DNA of 64,000 nucleotides from positions 35,558 through 99,557 of the forward strand of contig JBKHYJ010000094.1 in NCBI GenBank assembly GCA_046565505.1, in the 5' to 3' direction. A program made the translations under genes and the position numbers. The stretch comes from JBKHYJ01 sp046565505 (GTDB taxonomy: Bacteria; Acidobacteriota; Blastocatellia; UBA7656). Below, one piece after another: positions 17,611-26,518 of this stretch. The stretch's first letter is position 1, and each line of letters begins with the position of its first letter. The notes beneath the pieces are model-generated. The model worked only from the letters and a program-made list of their open reading frames with translations, was not told the DNA's origin and did no database searches.

Positions 17611-18732
17611 TCATCTAGTTGGAACAGGCTCTTCCTCGCATGCTGCGCCCGTGAGCGCGCCGACCGGCCCGGCTTCTTGTTTACCGGGCGCTAGGTCATC
17701 TTCTTCCAGAATCCCCGAGTCGGGCGGGCTGCCGCTCGTCTTGCGGCCCCCGCGCGCGACGTAAACGATGCCGCCCGGCAGGCTCGTGACGACCAGCATG
17801 GCGAACCACAGCAATGATAATGTCGCCGCCGCCGTGTGTTTCTGCGGGTCCGTAGGGTTAAGGTTGCCGCCGATCGAATCTATTACGAGAGAGAAGAGTA
17901 TGATATAAGACGCCTCGCGCCAGCCCGTCCCATTCATAGACAGCGGGATCATGCCGATTAACCCTATCGTAGGTATTAAAACCAGGTAATCTATCCAGCC
18001 ATTGCGCGTGTGCATCCCGATGGCATCTGCCGCGAGCATGTTGGCGAACACGCAGCCGACCTGCACCCCCACAGACATCAGCATCGCGACCGCAATCAGG
18101 CCCCACCTGCCCCTGTAGGCGTTGACCGAATCGAACAGGCGTTGAATCTTTTTGTCCACCTCCTTGAGCCTGAATACGGTCAACAGCTTGTGCAGCAGGT
18201 CGTAGGTGGGGCGGTAGAACAGCGCGAGGTTTGCGGCGATGAAAGCCGCGCCTATCAACCCGAATATCGGGGCCAGCAGTAAGCCCGTCTCTCCGTTCGT
18301 CCTCGTCCCCGCCACCGTTGACACGACCGTCGCCACCAGCAGCAACCCCCCCATCCCGATATCCCTGTCGAAGAAAACCGAGGCAGTCGAGGCGCTCAGC
18401 CGGCCCGTCTCTTTGTGCAGGTAATAGACTTTAAACACGTCGCCGCCGATGGCCGACGGCAGAAAGAAATTGAAATACATGCCGAGGAAGTAAAAGGCCA
18501 GGACCTTGCCGAAGCCGACCTCCAAGTCCTGCGGCTTGATCAGCAAATACCAGCGCCACGCGCTCAAAGTCTGAACCAGAAAATAAACTAGAATTCCGGC
18601 GACGACGTAGGAAATGTCGGCCTCCCTCAAATTAGCCCATAAATGGCGTATGTCAATGACCTTCGTGAAGATGTAGACCAGTATCCCGAGGCTCACGACA
18701 ATCTTCAACAGTGTTAACGCGGTCTTCTTCAT
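17611..18732 (-). CDS. Flippase-like membrane protein (lysylphosphatidylglycerol synthetase TM / UPF0104 family)
   Basis: 373 residues, about eight transmembrane helices, inner membrane. The segment LPSAIGGDVFKVYYLHKETG followed by ASTASVFFDRDIGMGG is the signature of the MprF N-terminal/AglD-like family, whose characterised members flip aminoacylated lipids or assist lipid-linked sugar transfer. There is no aminoacyl transferase domain. Its ATG overlaps the stop of the preceding GT39 gene by four bases, so the two are coupled; glycolipid handling together is the likely theme. The C-terminal 50 residues are acidic and Pro-rich, probably cytoplasmic and disordered. Confidence 0.88.
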   Translation of the reverse strand: MKKTALTLLKIVVSLGILVYIFTKVIDIRHLWANLREADISYVVAGILVYFLVQTLSAWRWYLLIKPQDLEVGFGKVLAFYFLGMYFNFFLPSAIGGDVFKVYYLHKETGRLSASTASVFFDRDIGMGGLLLVATVVSTVAGTRTNGETGLLLAPIFGLIGAAFIAANLALFYRPTYDLLHKLLTVFRLKEVDKKIQRLFDSVNAYRGRWGLIAVAMLMSVGVQVGCVFANMLAADAIGMHTRNGWIDYLVLIPTIGLIGMIPLSMNGTGWREASYIILFSLVIDSIGGNLNPTDPQKHTAAATLSLLWFAMLVVTSLPGGIVYVARGGRKTSGSPPDSGILEEDDLAPGKQEAGPVGALTGAACEEEPVPTR

Positions 18733-20432
18733 TGCGCGACTTGTGTTCCGCCTTTGTTGGAAATAATCACTATTTGAGGAGGATCAGCTTTATCAAAAAT
18801 GCCTTTTAACTTTACTTGAAAGACCGGACGACTGGCAAGAATATATGTGGCGGCCGGGAGGGCGCCTTTTACGTCCTCGTAATCCTGAGCCGTCATCAGG
18901 CAGTAGACATCCTTACCCGAGGCAAACGCTCGCTCGATCTCTTCGCGCTCGTAATATTCAAAGATGGGGCGGCGCAGGTAAAATACCATGCTGGGCGAAG
19001 CGAGCCTGTAATACCCGACGAGCGCCTCGGGCGAGGCCCTCCGCTCAATCACTTCGCAGAGCGCGCGAACAGGCCTGAAGCGCTCCAGGTCCGGCAGCGT
19101 CCGCGACACGAAGACCCAGTTGAACGTAATGACGGTCAAGGCAATGGCGGCAATGGCGGCGAATCGCCTCTTGAGGATCATAAGGGCCGCGGAAATCAGC
19201 CCTCCTGCCAGTGCAACGTAGCCGGCAGGGGCCGCCCCCGCGAGGCCGAGCCTTTCGGACCCGAATAGGTAGAGGACGGCCGCGCCCGCCAATGAAATAG
19301 TCGCGGCGACCGCGACCGCAGCCCACGTTACGGGCCACTCGCGCCGGTCTCGACTCTCTCCGCCGATGAAGCGTGCGAGCAGCCCGCCCGCGAGCGCGGA
19401 CGCAGCCGGGTAGGCGGGCAGTATGTAAAGGTCCTCTTTGCTCCTCGATAACGAAAAGAACCCTACTATCACGACGACCCAAATAACGAGCAGCGCGGCC
19501 GGGCGGCTCTCGCCTTCCTCGCGGTCAGCCTTTACGGGGGACGGGACCGCATCGGCCCGAACCCGCCTCCGCGCCGCGAGCCATAGCGCGGGCGCAAGGA
19601 AGAAAGACCACGGGAACAGGTCTCCGATAATCACCGGGATGTAGAAGAGCAGCCCCCTGCGAGGCCCCCACACGGGCTGCGTGTACCGCGAAAGATTATC
19701 TTTCAAGAGAAAGGCTTCGATGTAATGCCAGCCGTGCTGGTAATAAACGGCGAGATACCAGGGGAGCACGATAGCCGCCGCTATCGTGACGCCCGCCGGC
19801 AGCATCATCTCGCGGATCTTGCGCAACCGGCGGCGGAGCGCGAGGTAGGCGATGAAGGCCAAGCCCGGCAAGGCGACGGCCACAGGCCCTTTGGTCATTA
19901 CGCCCAGGCCCGCCGAAGCGTACATCAGCGCCAGAAGGAGTCGCCGCCTCGCCGGGTACTTTTCGGCGAGCATGAAAAGCAGCAGCGTTAGCGACATGAA
20001 CATCGCCAGGTAAACGTCAATCATTATCCTGCGAGAGAACATCAGGAAGCGGGGCGATGCGGCCAGACCGACCGCCGCCAGCAGCCCAGACTCGACTGAA
20101 AACGCCTTGCCCCCCAGGTGGTAAGTCACGGCAATCAGCGCAAGGGCCGCCACAGCGATAGCCAGACGCTCTGTCGTTTCGGATACTCCGAAGACGTTGT
20201 AAAGAAGCGCCACAACCCAGTAACAGAGCGGCGGCTTGTTGAACCGCGGCTGGTAATTAAAACTCGGATTGATGTAATCGCCCGATTCCATCATCTCGCG
20301 CGGGGTCTCCGCGTAGAAAGCTTCGTTCGAGTCCCACAGCGAAGACGCGCCCAGGCGCATGAAATAAGGCGCTGCGGCCAGGGTCAGAATGGCGATTAGT
20401 GCCGCGCGCCCGCGGGGTAGTGAGTTATTCAT
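18729..20432 (-). CDS. ArnT-like GT39 membrane glycosyltransferase
   Basis: About 567 residues from ATG 20432 (MNNSLPRGR); an in-frame start at 20510 adds 26 unlikely residues, and neither has a good ribosome site. It belongs to the GT-C fold PMT/ArnT family: multiple membrane helices and the catalytic first-loop acidic motif SLWDSNEAFYAETPREM, then FNKPPLCYW, typical of ArnT and related lipid A or glycan transferases using polyprenyl-phosphate sugars. The C-terminal 120 residues form a periplasmic domain. The stop overlaps the flippase-like gene by four bases. Acceptor and sugar are unknown. Confidence 0.87.
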   Translation of the reverse strand: MNNSLPRGRAALIAILTLAAAPYFMRLGASSLWDSNEAFYAETPREMMESGDYINPSFNYQPRFNKPPLCYWVVALLYNVFGVSETTERLAIAVAALALIAVTYHLGGKAFSVESGLLAAVGLAASPRFLMFSRRIMIDVYLAMFMSLTLLLFMLAEKYPARRRLLLALMYASAGLGVMTKGPVAVALPGLAFIAYLALRRRLRKIREMMLPAGVTIAAAIVLPWYLAVYYQHGWHYIEAFLLKDNLSRYTQPVWGPRRGLLFYIPVIIGDLFPWSFFLAPALWLAARRRVRADAVPSPVKADREEGESRPAALLVIWVVVIVGFFSLSRSKEDLYILPAYPAASALAGGLLARFIGGESRDRREWPVTWAAVAVAATISLAGAAVLYLFGSERLGLAGAAPAGYVALAGGLISAALMILKRRFAAIAAIALTVITFNWVFVSRTLPDLERFRPVRALCEVIERRASPEALVGYYRLASPSMVFYLRRPIFEYYEREEIERAFASGKDVYCLMTAQDYEDVKGALPAATYILASRPVFQVKLKGIFDKADPPQIVIISNKGGTQVAQ

Positions 20433-20614
20433 TGGCGAGTGATGGTAACTATCACAAGCTGATCTCGGACCGCAAGCAGATAACCGTGGGAGCCCGGCCA
20501 AAGGGAACACGTGCCATGCGCTGTCCGGGTTCTAGATCATCCCCGCCGGCCCCTGGCATTCGGACTTGGCGCGCGGTCTGCGGTATCATCTGTTTTGCGC
20601 GGCATTAATATTCT

Positions 20615-21235
20615 GTGGAAAGGGTCCGGGCGACTGAGTTGAGACGTTTAAAGATCATAGCCCCTGTATGCCTGCTGGCCCTGGCGCTACTCGCCGCCCA
20701 ATACACCTGCCCGTTGCAGGGAATAGGACTCACCGGGGATAAGCGTGCCTTCAACAGCCTCAAGAATCGTGGCGAGCCGCCGCGCGAGCCGGACTTTGAT
20801 TACGCGGTGACACTCGGCTCGCTGTTGCAGCCGGGCGAGGACCGCGCGCGGTGGTCCGCCTCGCGGGCGGCGGCCGTGCAAGGCTATGTGGTTGCCGTCC
20901 GCGAGGGCAGCGTCGAAGCCACAAACTGCTACTCGCTCATGAGGCGCGATACACACATCGAGGTGGCACTGCGGCCTGATGCGCCTGAGCGCGAGCGGGT
21001 GATCCTGGAGGTGACGCCGCGCATGACGGAGTTGGCGAAAGGTCAAGGCAAGGATTGGTCCACCGCCGCGCTAACAGGCGAGTTGGTAGGACACTGGTGC
21101 CGCTTTGAAGGGTGGCTGTTGTTCGACGCCGGGCATGCGGGCGAGGCCGAGAACACGGCGCCGGGCAGAGCAGGCAACTGGCGCGCTACGGGCTGGGAGC
21201 TACACCCCGTGACTCGTCTGGAGGTGATTGAGTGA
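20615..21235 (+). CDS. Uncharacterised membrane-anchored protein, possible OB fold
   Basis: 206 residues from a GTG start without a clear ribosome site; a TTG at 20639 is an alternative. One N-terminal hydrophobic helix (about 14-30, ending near AAQYTCPLQG) could be a signal anchor. The body is beta-rich: VQGYVVAVREGSVEATNCYS, DTHIEVAL, GHWCRFEGWLLFD, and a final GWELHPVTRLEV. The pattern of a small barrel ending in W-E-x-HPVT recurs in exported proteins with OB-like folds; no enzyme motif is present. It is divergent from the GT39 gene. Confidence 0.65.
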   Translation: MERVRATELRRLKIIAPVCLLALALLAAQYTCPLQGIGLTGDKRAFNSLKNRGEPPREPDFDYAVTLGSLLQPGEDRARWSASRAAAVQGYVVAVREGSVEATNCYSLMRRDTHIEVALRPDAPERERVILEVTPRMTELAKGQGKDWSTAALTGELVGHWCRFEGWLLFDAGHAGEAENTAPGRAGNWRATGWELHPVTRLEVIE

Positions 21236-21561
21236 CCTTATGGTGCCTGGGGATGGCCGGGCATCGCTCGACCGAAATCGTTGTTACCAAGAGGTCATCT
21301 ACGCCGGGCGTGAATTTCTTAACTAAAGACAGGCTTGAAATGGCTCCAATCATAATAGCGCGAATAGCTCGTACGAACTTAACAACGTGCCGGGCGCCGC
21401 GGGGCGTTCTTATAATTACTTCAGCGCCCCGCCGATTTCCCGCGTGAAGCGTGTCACCCGGCAAGCGGGCCCGCGGCCTTGTCTGCCGGCGATTGTCCAA
21501 TGCTCTGGCCGCAAAGCTATGTCAGCTTTTCGTGATAATGCGGGCCGAAGATTGCGCGGCT
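21236..21561. other. Convergent intergenic region
   Basis: 326 bases between a plus gene ending at 21235 and a minus gene ending at 21562. It carries the hairpin at 21399-21432. Short frames on both strands lack ribosome sites and recognisable content. No tRNA or repeat family is seen. Confidence 0.4.
21399..21432. repeat. Hairpin in convergent gap
   Basis: GCGGGGCG (21399-21406) pairs perfectly with CGCCCCGC (21425-21432) around an 18-base AT-rich loop. There is no T-run on either side. It could protect or end one of the two convergent transcripts. Confidence 0.35.
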
Positions 21562-22275
21562 TCAATACTCCAGCTTCCCATCGTACATCATCTCTTTGAC
21601 CTTGAAGCGCATGCTTAGCTTATACTTTGTAGAGAACTCCGAATAGAATAGAACCTCATCCGTATCGGGCGTGACGACGGGCTTGCCGTTGACGTTGCGA
21701 GGGAAGATGAACTTCGCTCCGAATCCGTCCTTTTTCGGCGGCTGGTACTCCGCGAGGTAGATGCGCTCCCCGCCCTTAACGGAGAGGTATGTGTTATTCT
21801 TCAGGTCCAGCGTGGTCCGGCTATCGAGCAGCGACCTGAACTCGCGGATTTCGCCCTTGGCCTCGTTTGAGTCGGCGTCAACGGCGACGACGATGTAGTC
21901 CGGCAAATCCTGAGTGGAGAACGCCTTGAGCTGCGCGGAAAGCTGCGGGGTCATGGCGTCCTTCTGCTTCAATGCTATCAGGCGGCTGAGGGCCTGGCGG
22001 ATGGGCTTTGAAGATAGAAAGCGGATTCTGATGTTGAGGTGGTACGTGTTGTAATCCCCGCTCTTGGTCGACTGGGCGGGGCCGGTCCCGAAAGTGTTCG
22101 ACGTGTCTGTATATACTTGCGTCTGCCCCCAGGGCGAGTCATTCAGCACCTTCAGCGCGTCTTTCTCGGACCATTCGGCGTAAGGCTTTTTGCCCCACTG
22201 CGCCGGCGTGAAAAGCGGGCAGACTAAAAGCAAGGCGAGCGCCGCCCGCGCAAGACTCAGACTTAAATGCTTCAT
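21562..22275 (-). CDS. Uncharacterised secreted protein, GWxTD-like
   Basis: 237 residues; CCGGAGGAGC stands directly before ATG 22275. Signal peptide about 1-26 (CPLFTPAQWG). The mature start EWSEKDALKVLNDSPWGQT is a recurring opening of secreted acidobacterial-type proteins, loosely like GWxTD-domain proteins, but no function is known. The middle is alpha/beta, and the C-terminus (VLFYSEFSTKYKLSMRFKVKEM) is beta-rich. It has its own promoter (22364-22392) and stands alone on its strand. Confidence 0.72.
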   Translation of the reverse strand: MKHLSLSLARAALALLLVCPLFTPAQWGKKPYAEWSEKDALKVLNDSPWGQTQVYTDTSNTFGTGPAQSTKSGDYNTYHLNIRIRFLSSKPIRQALSRLIALKQKDAMTPQLSAQLKAFSTQDLPDYIVVAVDADSNEAKGEIREFRSLLDSRTTLDLKNNTYLSVKGGERIYLAEYQPPKKDGFGAKFIFPRNVNGKPVVTPDTDEVLFYSEFSTKYKLSMRFKVKEMMYDGKLEY

Positions 22276-22363
22276 AAGCTCCTCCGGTATTAGAATTATT
22301 CAGCGATAGAGAGTGAGCAACACTGAAGGTGCCATTCAGCATTCGCTCGCAAAAGACTGCGCT

Positions 22364-22392
22364 ATCATAGCCCGCCTCATCCTGCTATGCAA
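22364..22392 (-). promoter_or_regulatory. Sigma70-type promoter
   Basis: On the minus strand TTGCAT (22392-22387), 17 bases, TATGAT (22369-22364). It would serve the secreted-protein gene starting at 22275 with a leader of about 80 bases. Confidence 0.6.
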
Positions 22393-22488
22393 TTAAAAAG
22401 GCCGCTCGCGGGCATTAGAACGCCCCCGACATGCAGATATTGAATCCCTACTTCTGAATCTCTACTTCCGGCCGCCTGTCTCATCACG

Positions 22489-22518
22489 TTGACAAATCAG
22501 GTGGTCAGCTACAACTAT
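22489..22518 (+). promoter_or_regulatory. Possible promoter
   Basis: A perfect TTGACA (22489-22494) precedes TACAACTAT (22510-22518); either TACAAC (spacer 15) or AACTAT (spacer 18) could be the -10. It lies 20 bases before the ATG at 22539. Confidence 0.4.
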
Positions 22519-22538
22519 TGGAGCGGGAGGTCAAGGCT

Positions 22539-23258
22539 ATGAGCATCGGCAATCCCGGCACACGGCGCGAGCGAGCGTCACACCCCGCGCGGCCCGATAT
22601 AGCCTCGTCAACCGCCCTGCGCTGCCGCAGGAAGTTTCTGCGCTTCTTCCCCCGCGGGTTTCAAGACGAGACGTACATCGCCTGGGAGCGCGGCTACAAG
22701 TGGGAGGCGCACGAGCAGTGGGGGCAAGTACTCGGCCGCGCGGCACTCCGCTCTTTATTGCGCGAGGAAGAATTCGCCGAGGTCGCCGCGCGCGCTGTGA
22801 GGGTCGAGTCGAGGACAAATCTTCTGTTCTCCTTCGAGAAGATGGCCCTGCGCGACGCCGTGAAGTCACAGGAAGGCGCACGCTTGTTCGCGGAGGGCCT
22901 CTACGAGTTCATCTATGGCGCCGGGAAAATAGCGCGAAAATTCGACCGCTGGTGTGAGACGGTCGCGGCCCTGCCGAGAAAGCAAACGCGAGTGCTGACC
23001 TGGCCGCTCGTGACGGTTTTCGGGTTCATCGCGCAGCCGGAGACGCACATCTTCCTCAAGCCGAACGTGACGCGGGCCGCGGCCACAGAATACGGGTTTG
23101 ACTTTCAGTACCAGTCGCGGCCATCCTGGGACACTTATTCTGGCATGCTTGAGTTCGCCGGTGTTGTGCGGCACGACCTCCGCGACCTCGCACCGCGAGA
23201 CATGATAGACATCCAGTCATTTATGTGGGTCCTGGGGTCGGACGAGTACGAAGAGTGA
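22539..23258 (+). CDS. Uncharacterised cytoplasmic protein
   Basis: 239 residues from ATG 22539, supported by GGGAGGT (22525-22531) seven bases upstream. No signal peptide or membrane helix. The core FFPRGFQDETYIAWERGYKWEAHEQW, read in two halves, opens a helical region; later blocks include VFGFIAQPETHIFLKPNVTR and FQYQSRPSWDTYSGML. The run of aromatic and charged residues and the ending (PRDMIDIQSFMWVLGSDEY) suggest a conserved compact enzyme or a binding protein, but I do not recognise the family. Transcribed alone from its own promoter. Confidence 0.75.
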   Translation: MSIGNPGTRRERASHPARPDIASSTALRCRRKFLRFFPRGFQDETYIAWERGYKWEAHEQWGQVLGRAALRSLLREEEFAEVAARAVRVESRTNLLFSFEKMALRDAVKSQEGARLFAEGLYEFIYGAGKIARKFDRWCETVAALPRKQTRVLTWPLVTVFGFIAQPETHIFLKPNVTRAAATEYGFDFQYQSRPSWDTYSGMLEFAGVVRHDLRDLAPRDMIDIQSFMWVLGSDEYEE

Positions 23259-23458
23259 CCTCGCCCGGCGCCCTCTTGAAAGGGCACGCGGCCGTTAAGC
23301 GGCTTTAATCACGCCGCCGCCGCCTAATGTTTTATTTACCCGGATTGAGATTGACAAACAAAGTTATGAGTAATACACTCGCGCCGCCGTCCTTCGGCAG
23401 GCTGGTAAGAACGAAGCGATGGCCGGGACAAATTTCAAATCACTCAGGAGAAAAGCTC

Positions 23459-24370
23459 ATGACTGGAATCACCAAAGCTATATCTGCCTCCATGATACTG
23501 ATCTTGATTAATCTGAGCCTTTGCACGCAGGTACTTAGTAATCAGCAGTCAAACACGGAAATTCTCACAAACGAGACAATCATCATGATGACCGCCGGCG
23601 GACTGGGCGCGTCCGTCATCGTAAATAAGATTAAGACATCTAAGACCAATTTCAACCTTTCCACCGCCGAGTTACTCCGGTTGAAGCAGGCCAGGGTCGC
23701 CGATGAAGTCATCAACGCGATGATGCAGGCATCGCCGTCCGTGACCCCTTACATGCCTGCACCAGGCAGCGGCAACGGCGCCTATGTCAATCCTAACGAC
23801 CCGGCAGCCCCGCATGAAGCCGGCGTGTACGTAATGCAGGAGAGTAACGGGAAACAGCAAATGGTCCAACTCGAGGCTTCCGTCTACTCGCAAGCGAAGG
23901 CGGGCGGGTTCCTGAAATCCTCGATGACGATGGGGATCAGCAAGGTTAAGACCCGCGCAGTCCTGGCCGGCGCGAACGCCAGGTTACAGCTAGATAATCC
24001 CCGGCCGGTCTTTTACTTTTACTTCGAGGTGAAGAATTCCGGCCTGAGCAACTCCGGCAACGTCTGGTACTCGCAATCGTCAAGTCCGAACGAATTTGTG
24101 CTCGTAAAGACGGAAGACAAAAAGAACAGCCGCGAGCTGATAATAGGCCAGGCGAACGTGTTCGGCGCGCAAGCAGGCACGCTGGACAAGTACGTGCATC
24201 AGTTTGATTATGACAAGATAGCGCCGGGGGTGTTCCGCGTGACGCCCAGAAACAATCTCCCGGACGGCGAGTATTGCTTTTTCTACGCGGGGTCTCAGGC
24301 GGTCGGCGGCTATGGCTTCTACGGCGGGAGCCCGAAAGTCTTTGACTTCGGCGTCAAGGTGGAGCGTTAG
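23459..24370 (+). CDS. Uncharacterised secreted protein with a VIxxI/VIxAM helical repeat
   Basis: 303 residues from ATG 23459, chosen because AGGAGA lies eight bases upstream; the frame is open back to 23327, but that part is not protein-like. Signal peptide about 1-25. Next comes a small helical domain, NETIIMMTAGGLGASVIVNK then LLRLKQARVADEVINAMMQ, a motif repeated in many exported proteins of this kind of bacterium. The C-terminal 170 residues are beta-rich (RPVFYFYFEVKNSG, DGEYCFFYAGSQAVGGYGF) and end in FDFGVKVE, a layout seen in proteins sensing or binding at the envelope. Function unknown. Confidence 0.72.
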   Translation: MTGITKAISASMILILINLSLCTQVLSNQQSNTEILTNETIIMMTAGGLGASVIVNKIKTSKTNFNLSTAELLRLKQARVADEVINAMMQASPSVTPYMPAPGSGNGAYVNPNDPAAPHEAGVYVMQESNGKQQMVQLEASVYSQAKAGGFLKSSMTMGISKVKTRAVLAGANARLQLDNPRPVFYFYFEVKNSGLSNSGNVWYSQSSSPNEFVLVKTEDKKNSRELIIGQANVFGAQAGTLDKYVHQFDYDKIAPGVFRVTPRNNLPDGEYCFFYAGSQAVGGYGFYGGSPKVFDFGVKVER

Positions 24371-24380
24371 ATGGTGATTG

Positions 24381-25574
24381 CTACTCACCGGGCGGAGAGG
24401 ATAACAGGCGTGTGGCCTCGCTTATCGGCGTGCACAGCGTGATGTCCTGGGCCGCGCGCAGGTTCGCGGTGAGGATTCCTATCACTTCGCCTTTGCGGTT
24501 GAGCACGGGGCCGCCGCTGTTACCGTGATAGGCGCGCAGATTGAGTTGGATAGAGTCCTGCCCCACGCGGCTCACCGTGCCTGTGAAGAGCGACGGTTTT
24601 ATCCGGTCGTCCCTCGTTATTTCGAGCAGGTCGAGCCCCAGCGGGTAACCGAGGGCCACCACCTCCTCACCCTGGGTCGTCTCATTCAGCCCGGCCTCTA
24701 TCCCATGCACGAAGCGTAACCGCGACGAATTGATTTTAAGAATCGCCACGTCGGGCAGCTCACCCTCACGAATGCGGTAGATTTCAGCCGGGATGGCCCC
24801 ATCCTGCTTCTGGCCGGGCAGTATCACATCGACTCTCGTGACGCGGCCCGCCGCCCCCGAAGGCGTAGCGCCATACTCCCAGTGGCGGAGCAGGTGGCGG
24901 TTCGTGACTATCAGGCCGTCGGGCGATATGACGAAGCCTGACCCTGTTTGCGCGTCGGTGCCTGTCACTTGCCCCATCTCATTCAACAGCTCGAACTCCG
25001 CGCGGATGAAGACGACGGCCGGCGCGTTTAGCTCGGCGACCTCGCTGAAGCTCAGCGCGTGGCCTTCGGATGCCGGGAGCCTTGATGACAACAGAATGCC
25101 TCCCGCCGCCCCCGATATCATAGCCAGGGCGATGGCGACCACCAGTTTTAGATTGGCCTTGCGCGCGCCCGCCGCCGGCATAGCTGTCACGTCAGGCGCC
25201 GCCGCTCGCCCCGCATTCGATGGCCTTGAAGCTTCTCCGCGGTCCGAGCCGCCCGCCTGCGCTGTCGCATCAGGCTCTATGCCGAATCGCAAGAGCGGCC
25301 CGCCCGCGCCGAACTCTATCAGGTCGTCTTGGTGAACCTCGCTCGCGATGACGCGGCGTCCATTAATCATCGTGCCGTTGGTGGAGCCGAGGTCGTGGAG
25401 CACGTACTGGTCACCCCTTCGGATTATTTCCGCGTGGTGGGATGAGACTCTGCGCGCGCCATCGCCGAATGAGAGAGTGTTGTTTTGGGCGCGCCCGATT
25501 GAGATTCTGTCATTCTCAAACAGTTCGCGTTTCCCCTTGTCGGGGCCGAGCAGATGTGTAAGAGTGGCGCGCAT
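24381..25574 (-). CDS. Membrane-spanning FHA domain-trypsin-like serine protease
   Basis: 397 residues. Cytoplasmic FHA domain (about 20-95) with the phosphothreonine-site residues: R28 (ISIGRAQ), Ser/His (RRVSSHHAEI) and DLGSTNGT (61-68). A Ser/Ala-rich linker leads to one membrane helix (about 142-163). The outer domain is a DegP/HtrA-like protease with H227 (IVTNRHLL), D275 (LPDVAILK) and S353 (YHGNSGGPV). There is no PDZ domain. This topology would couple a phosphorylated cytoplasmic partner to proteolysis outside the inner membrane; that coupling is inference. Ser/Thr kinases are expected elsewhere in the genome, none is here. It is downstream of tlyA on the same strand. Confidence 0.88.
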   Translation of the reverse strand: MRATLTHLLGPDKGKRELFENDRISIGRAQNNTLSFGDGARRVSSHHAEIIRRGDQYVLHDLGSTNGTMINGRRVIASEVHQDDLIEFGAGGPLLRFGIEPDATAQAGGSDRGEASRPSNAGRAAAPDVTAMPAAGARKANLKLVVAIALAMISGAAGGILLSSRLPASEGHALSFSEVAELNAPAVVFIRAEFELLNEMGQVTGTDAQTGSGFVISPDGLIVTNRHLLRHWEYGATPSGAAGRVTRVDVILPGQKQDGAIPAEIYRIREGELPDVAILKINSSRLRFVHGIEAGLNETTQGEEVVALGYPLGLDLLEITRDDRIKPSLFTGTVSRVGQDSIQLNLRAYHGNSGGPVLNRKGEVIGILTANLRAAQDITLCTPISEATRLLSSPPGE

Positions 25575-25661
25575 TCAGGTATTACGAATATTCGATCTGG
25601 AGTTCGCCTGCAAGCTCCAAACTTTAAAGCATGGGGCACGACCGCACAAGCAGAAGGCGGG

Positions 25662-26486
25662 TCACCCCCGCGTGAGGGCGGTTATCCGGTCCTCAACGGC
25701 GAAGGGTTTTGCCCGGTCGCCGGCCCCCAGCTTCAGGTGGGCCAGGAATTCGCGATTGCCCTCCGCGCCAAGTATCGGAGATTCGATCAGGTTAATCACG
25801 GCGAACCCCGTCGCGGCCGCCGACCGTAGGACCTCGCAGAGCACGCGCCTGTGCTTGTTCGGGTCTGTCACGACGCCGGACTTCCCGACTTCCCCCTTGC
25901 CCACTTCAAACTGCGGCTTGATGAGCGCGATACACTCGGCGTCTTCTTTCAGACAGGCAGCAATCGCCGGCAGGACTTTGGTGAGCGAGATGAAGATCAC
26001 GTCTACGGTCGCGAGGTCGAACCGGACGGGGAACTGTTCCGGGTCTAGCTCCCGCGCGTTCCGCCCTTCCAGCACAACGACGCGCGTGTCCTGCCTTATT
26101 CGCCAAGAGAGCTGATTATGCCCCACGTCGATGGCCCATACCCGCGCGGCCCCGTGTTGAAGCAGGCAATCTGTGAAGCCGCCCGTCGAAGCCCCTACGT
26201 CAACGCAGGTCATGCCGGCCGGGTCCACGCCGAACTCGCCGAGCGCCGCTTCGAGCTTCAGGCCCCCGCGGCTCACGTAGCGTGGCGTCTCCCCCTTGAC
26301 GCGTATCTCTGCGCCCGGATCGACCATCTGACCTGGCTTGTCCGCGCGTTGGTCGCCGACCAGGATCACGCCCGCCAGTATCATCGCCTGGGCGCGGGTG
26401 CGGCTCTCGGCCAATCCGCGGTCCAACACGATCTTATCGAGCCGTTCTTTTTTCGTCCCCATCTTGCATCGCGGGCAGCGGGTCAT
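25662..26486 (-). CDS. tlyA: TlyA-family rRNA 2'-O-methyltransferase
   Basis: 274 residues; ATG 26462 (MGTKKERL) is also a credible start. N-terminal S4 RNA-binding domain (about 10-65: ERLDKIVLDRGLAESRTRAQ), the PRYVSRGGLKLEAAL link, then a FtsJ-like SAM methyltransferase with VDVGASTGGFTDCLL and AIDVGHNQL. TlyA proteins methylate cytidines in 16S and/or 23S rRNA; some were annotated as haemolysins. It commonly sits next to dxs and xseAB; here it is separated from dxs by two unrelated genes. Confidence 0.92.
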   Translation of the reverse strand: MTRCPRCKMGTKKERLDKIVLDRGLAESRTRAQAMILAGVILVGDQRADKPGQMVDPGAEIRVKGETPRYVSRGGLKLEAALGEFGVDPAGMTCVDVGASTGGFTDCLLQHGAARVWAIDVGHNQLSWRIRQDTRVVVLEGRNARELDPEQFPVRFDLATVDVIFISLTKVLPAIAACLKEDAECIALIKPQFEVGKGEVGKSGVVTDPNKHRRVLCEVLRSAAATGFAVINLIESPILGAEGNREFLAHLKLGAGDRAKPFAVEDRITALTRG

Positions 26487-26518
26487 GGGTCACAAGGGCG
26501 GCGCGGTTTGTCGCAGGG

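Noticed and set aside
22537..22881. 114-codon minus frame opposite the gene at 22539
   Set aside because: Arg-rich shadow; the plus-strand gene has a good ribosome site and promoter.
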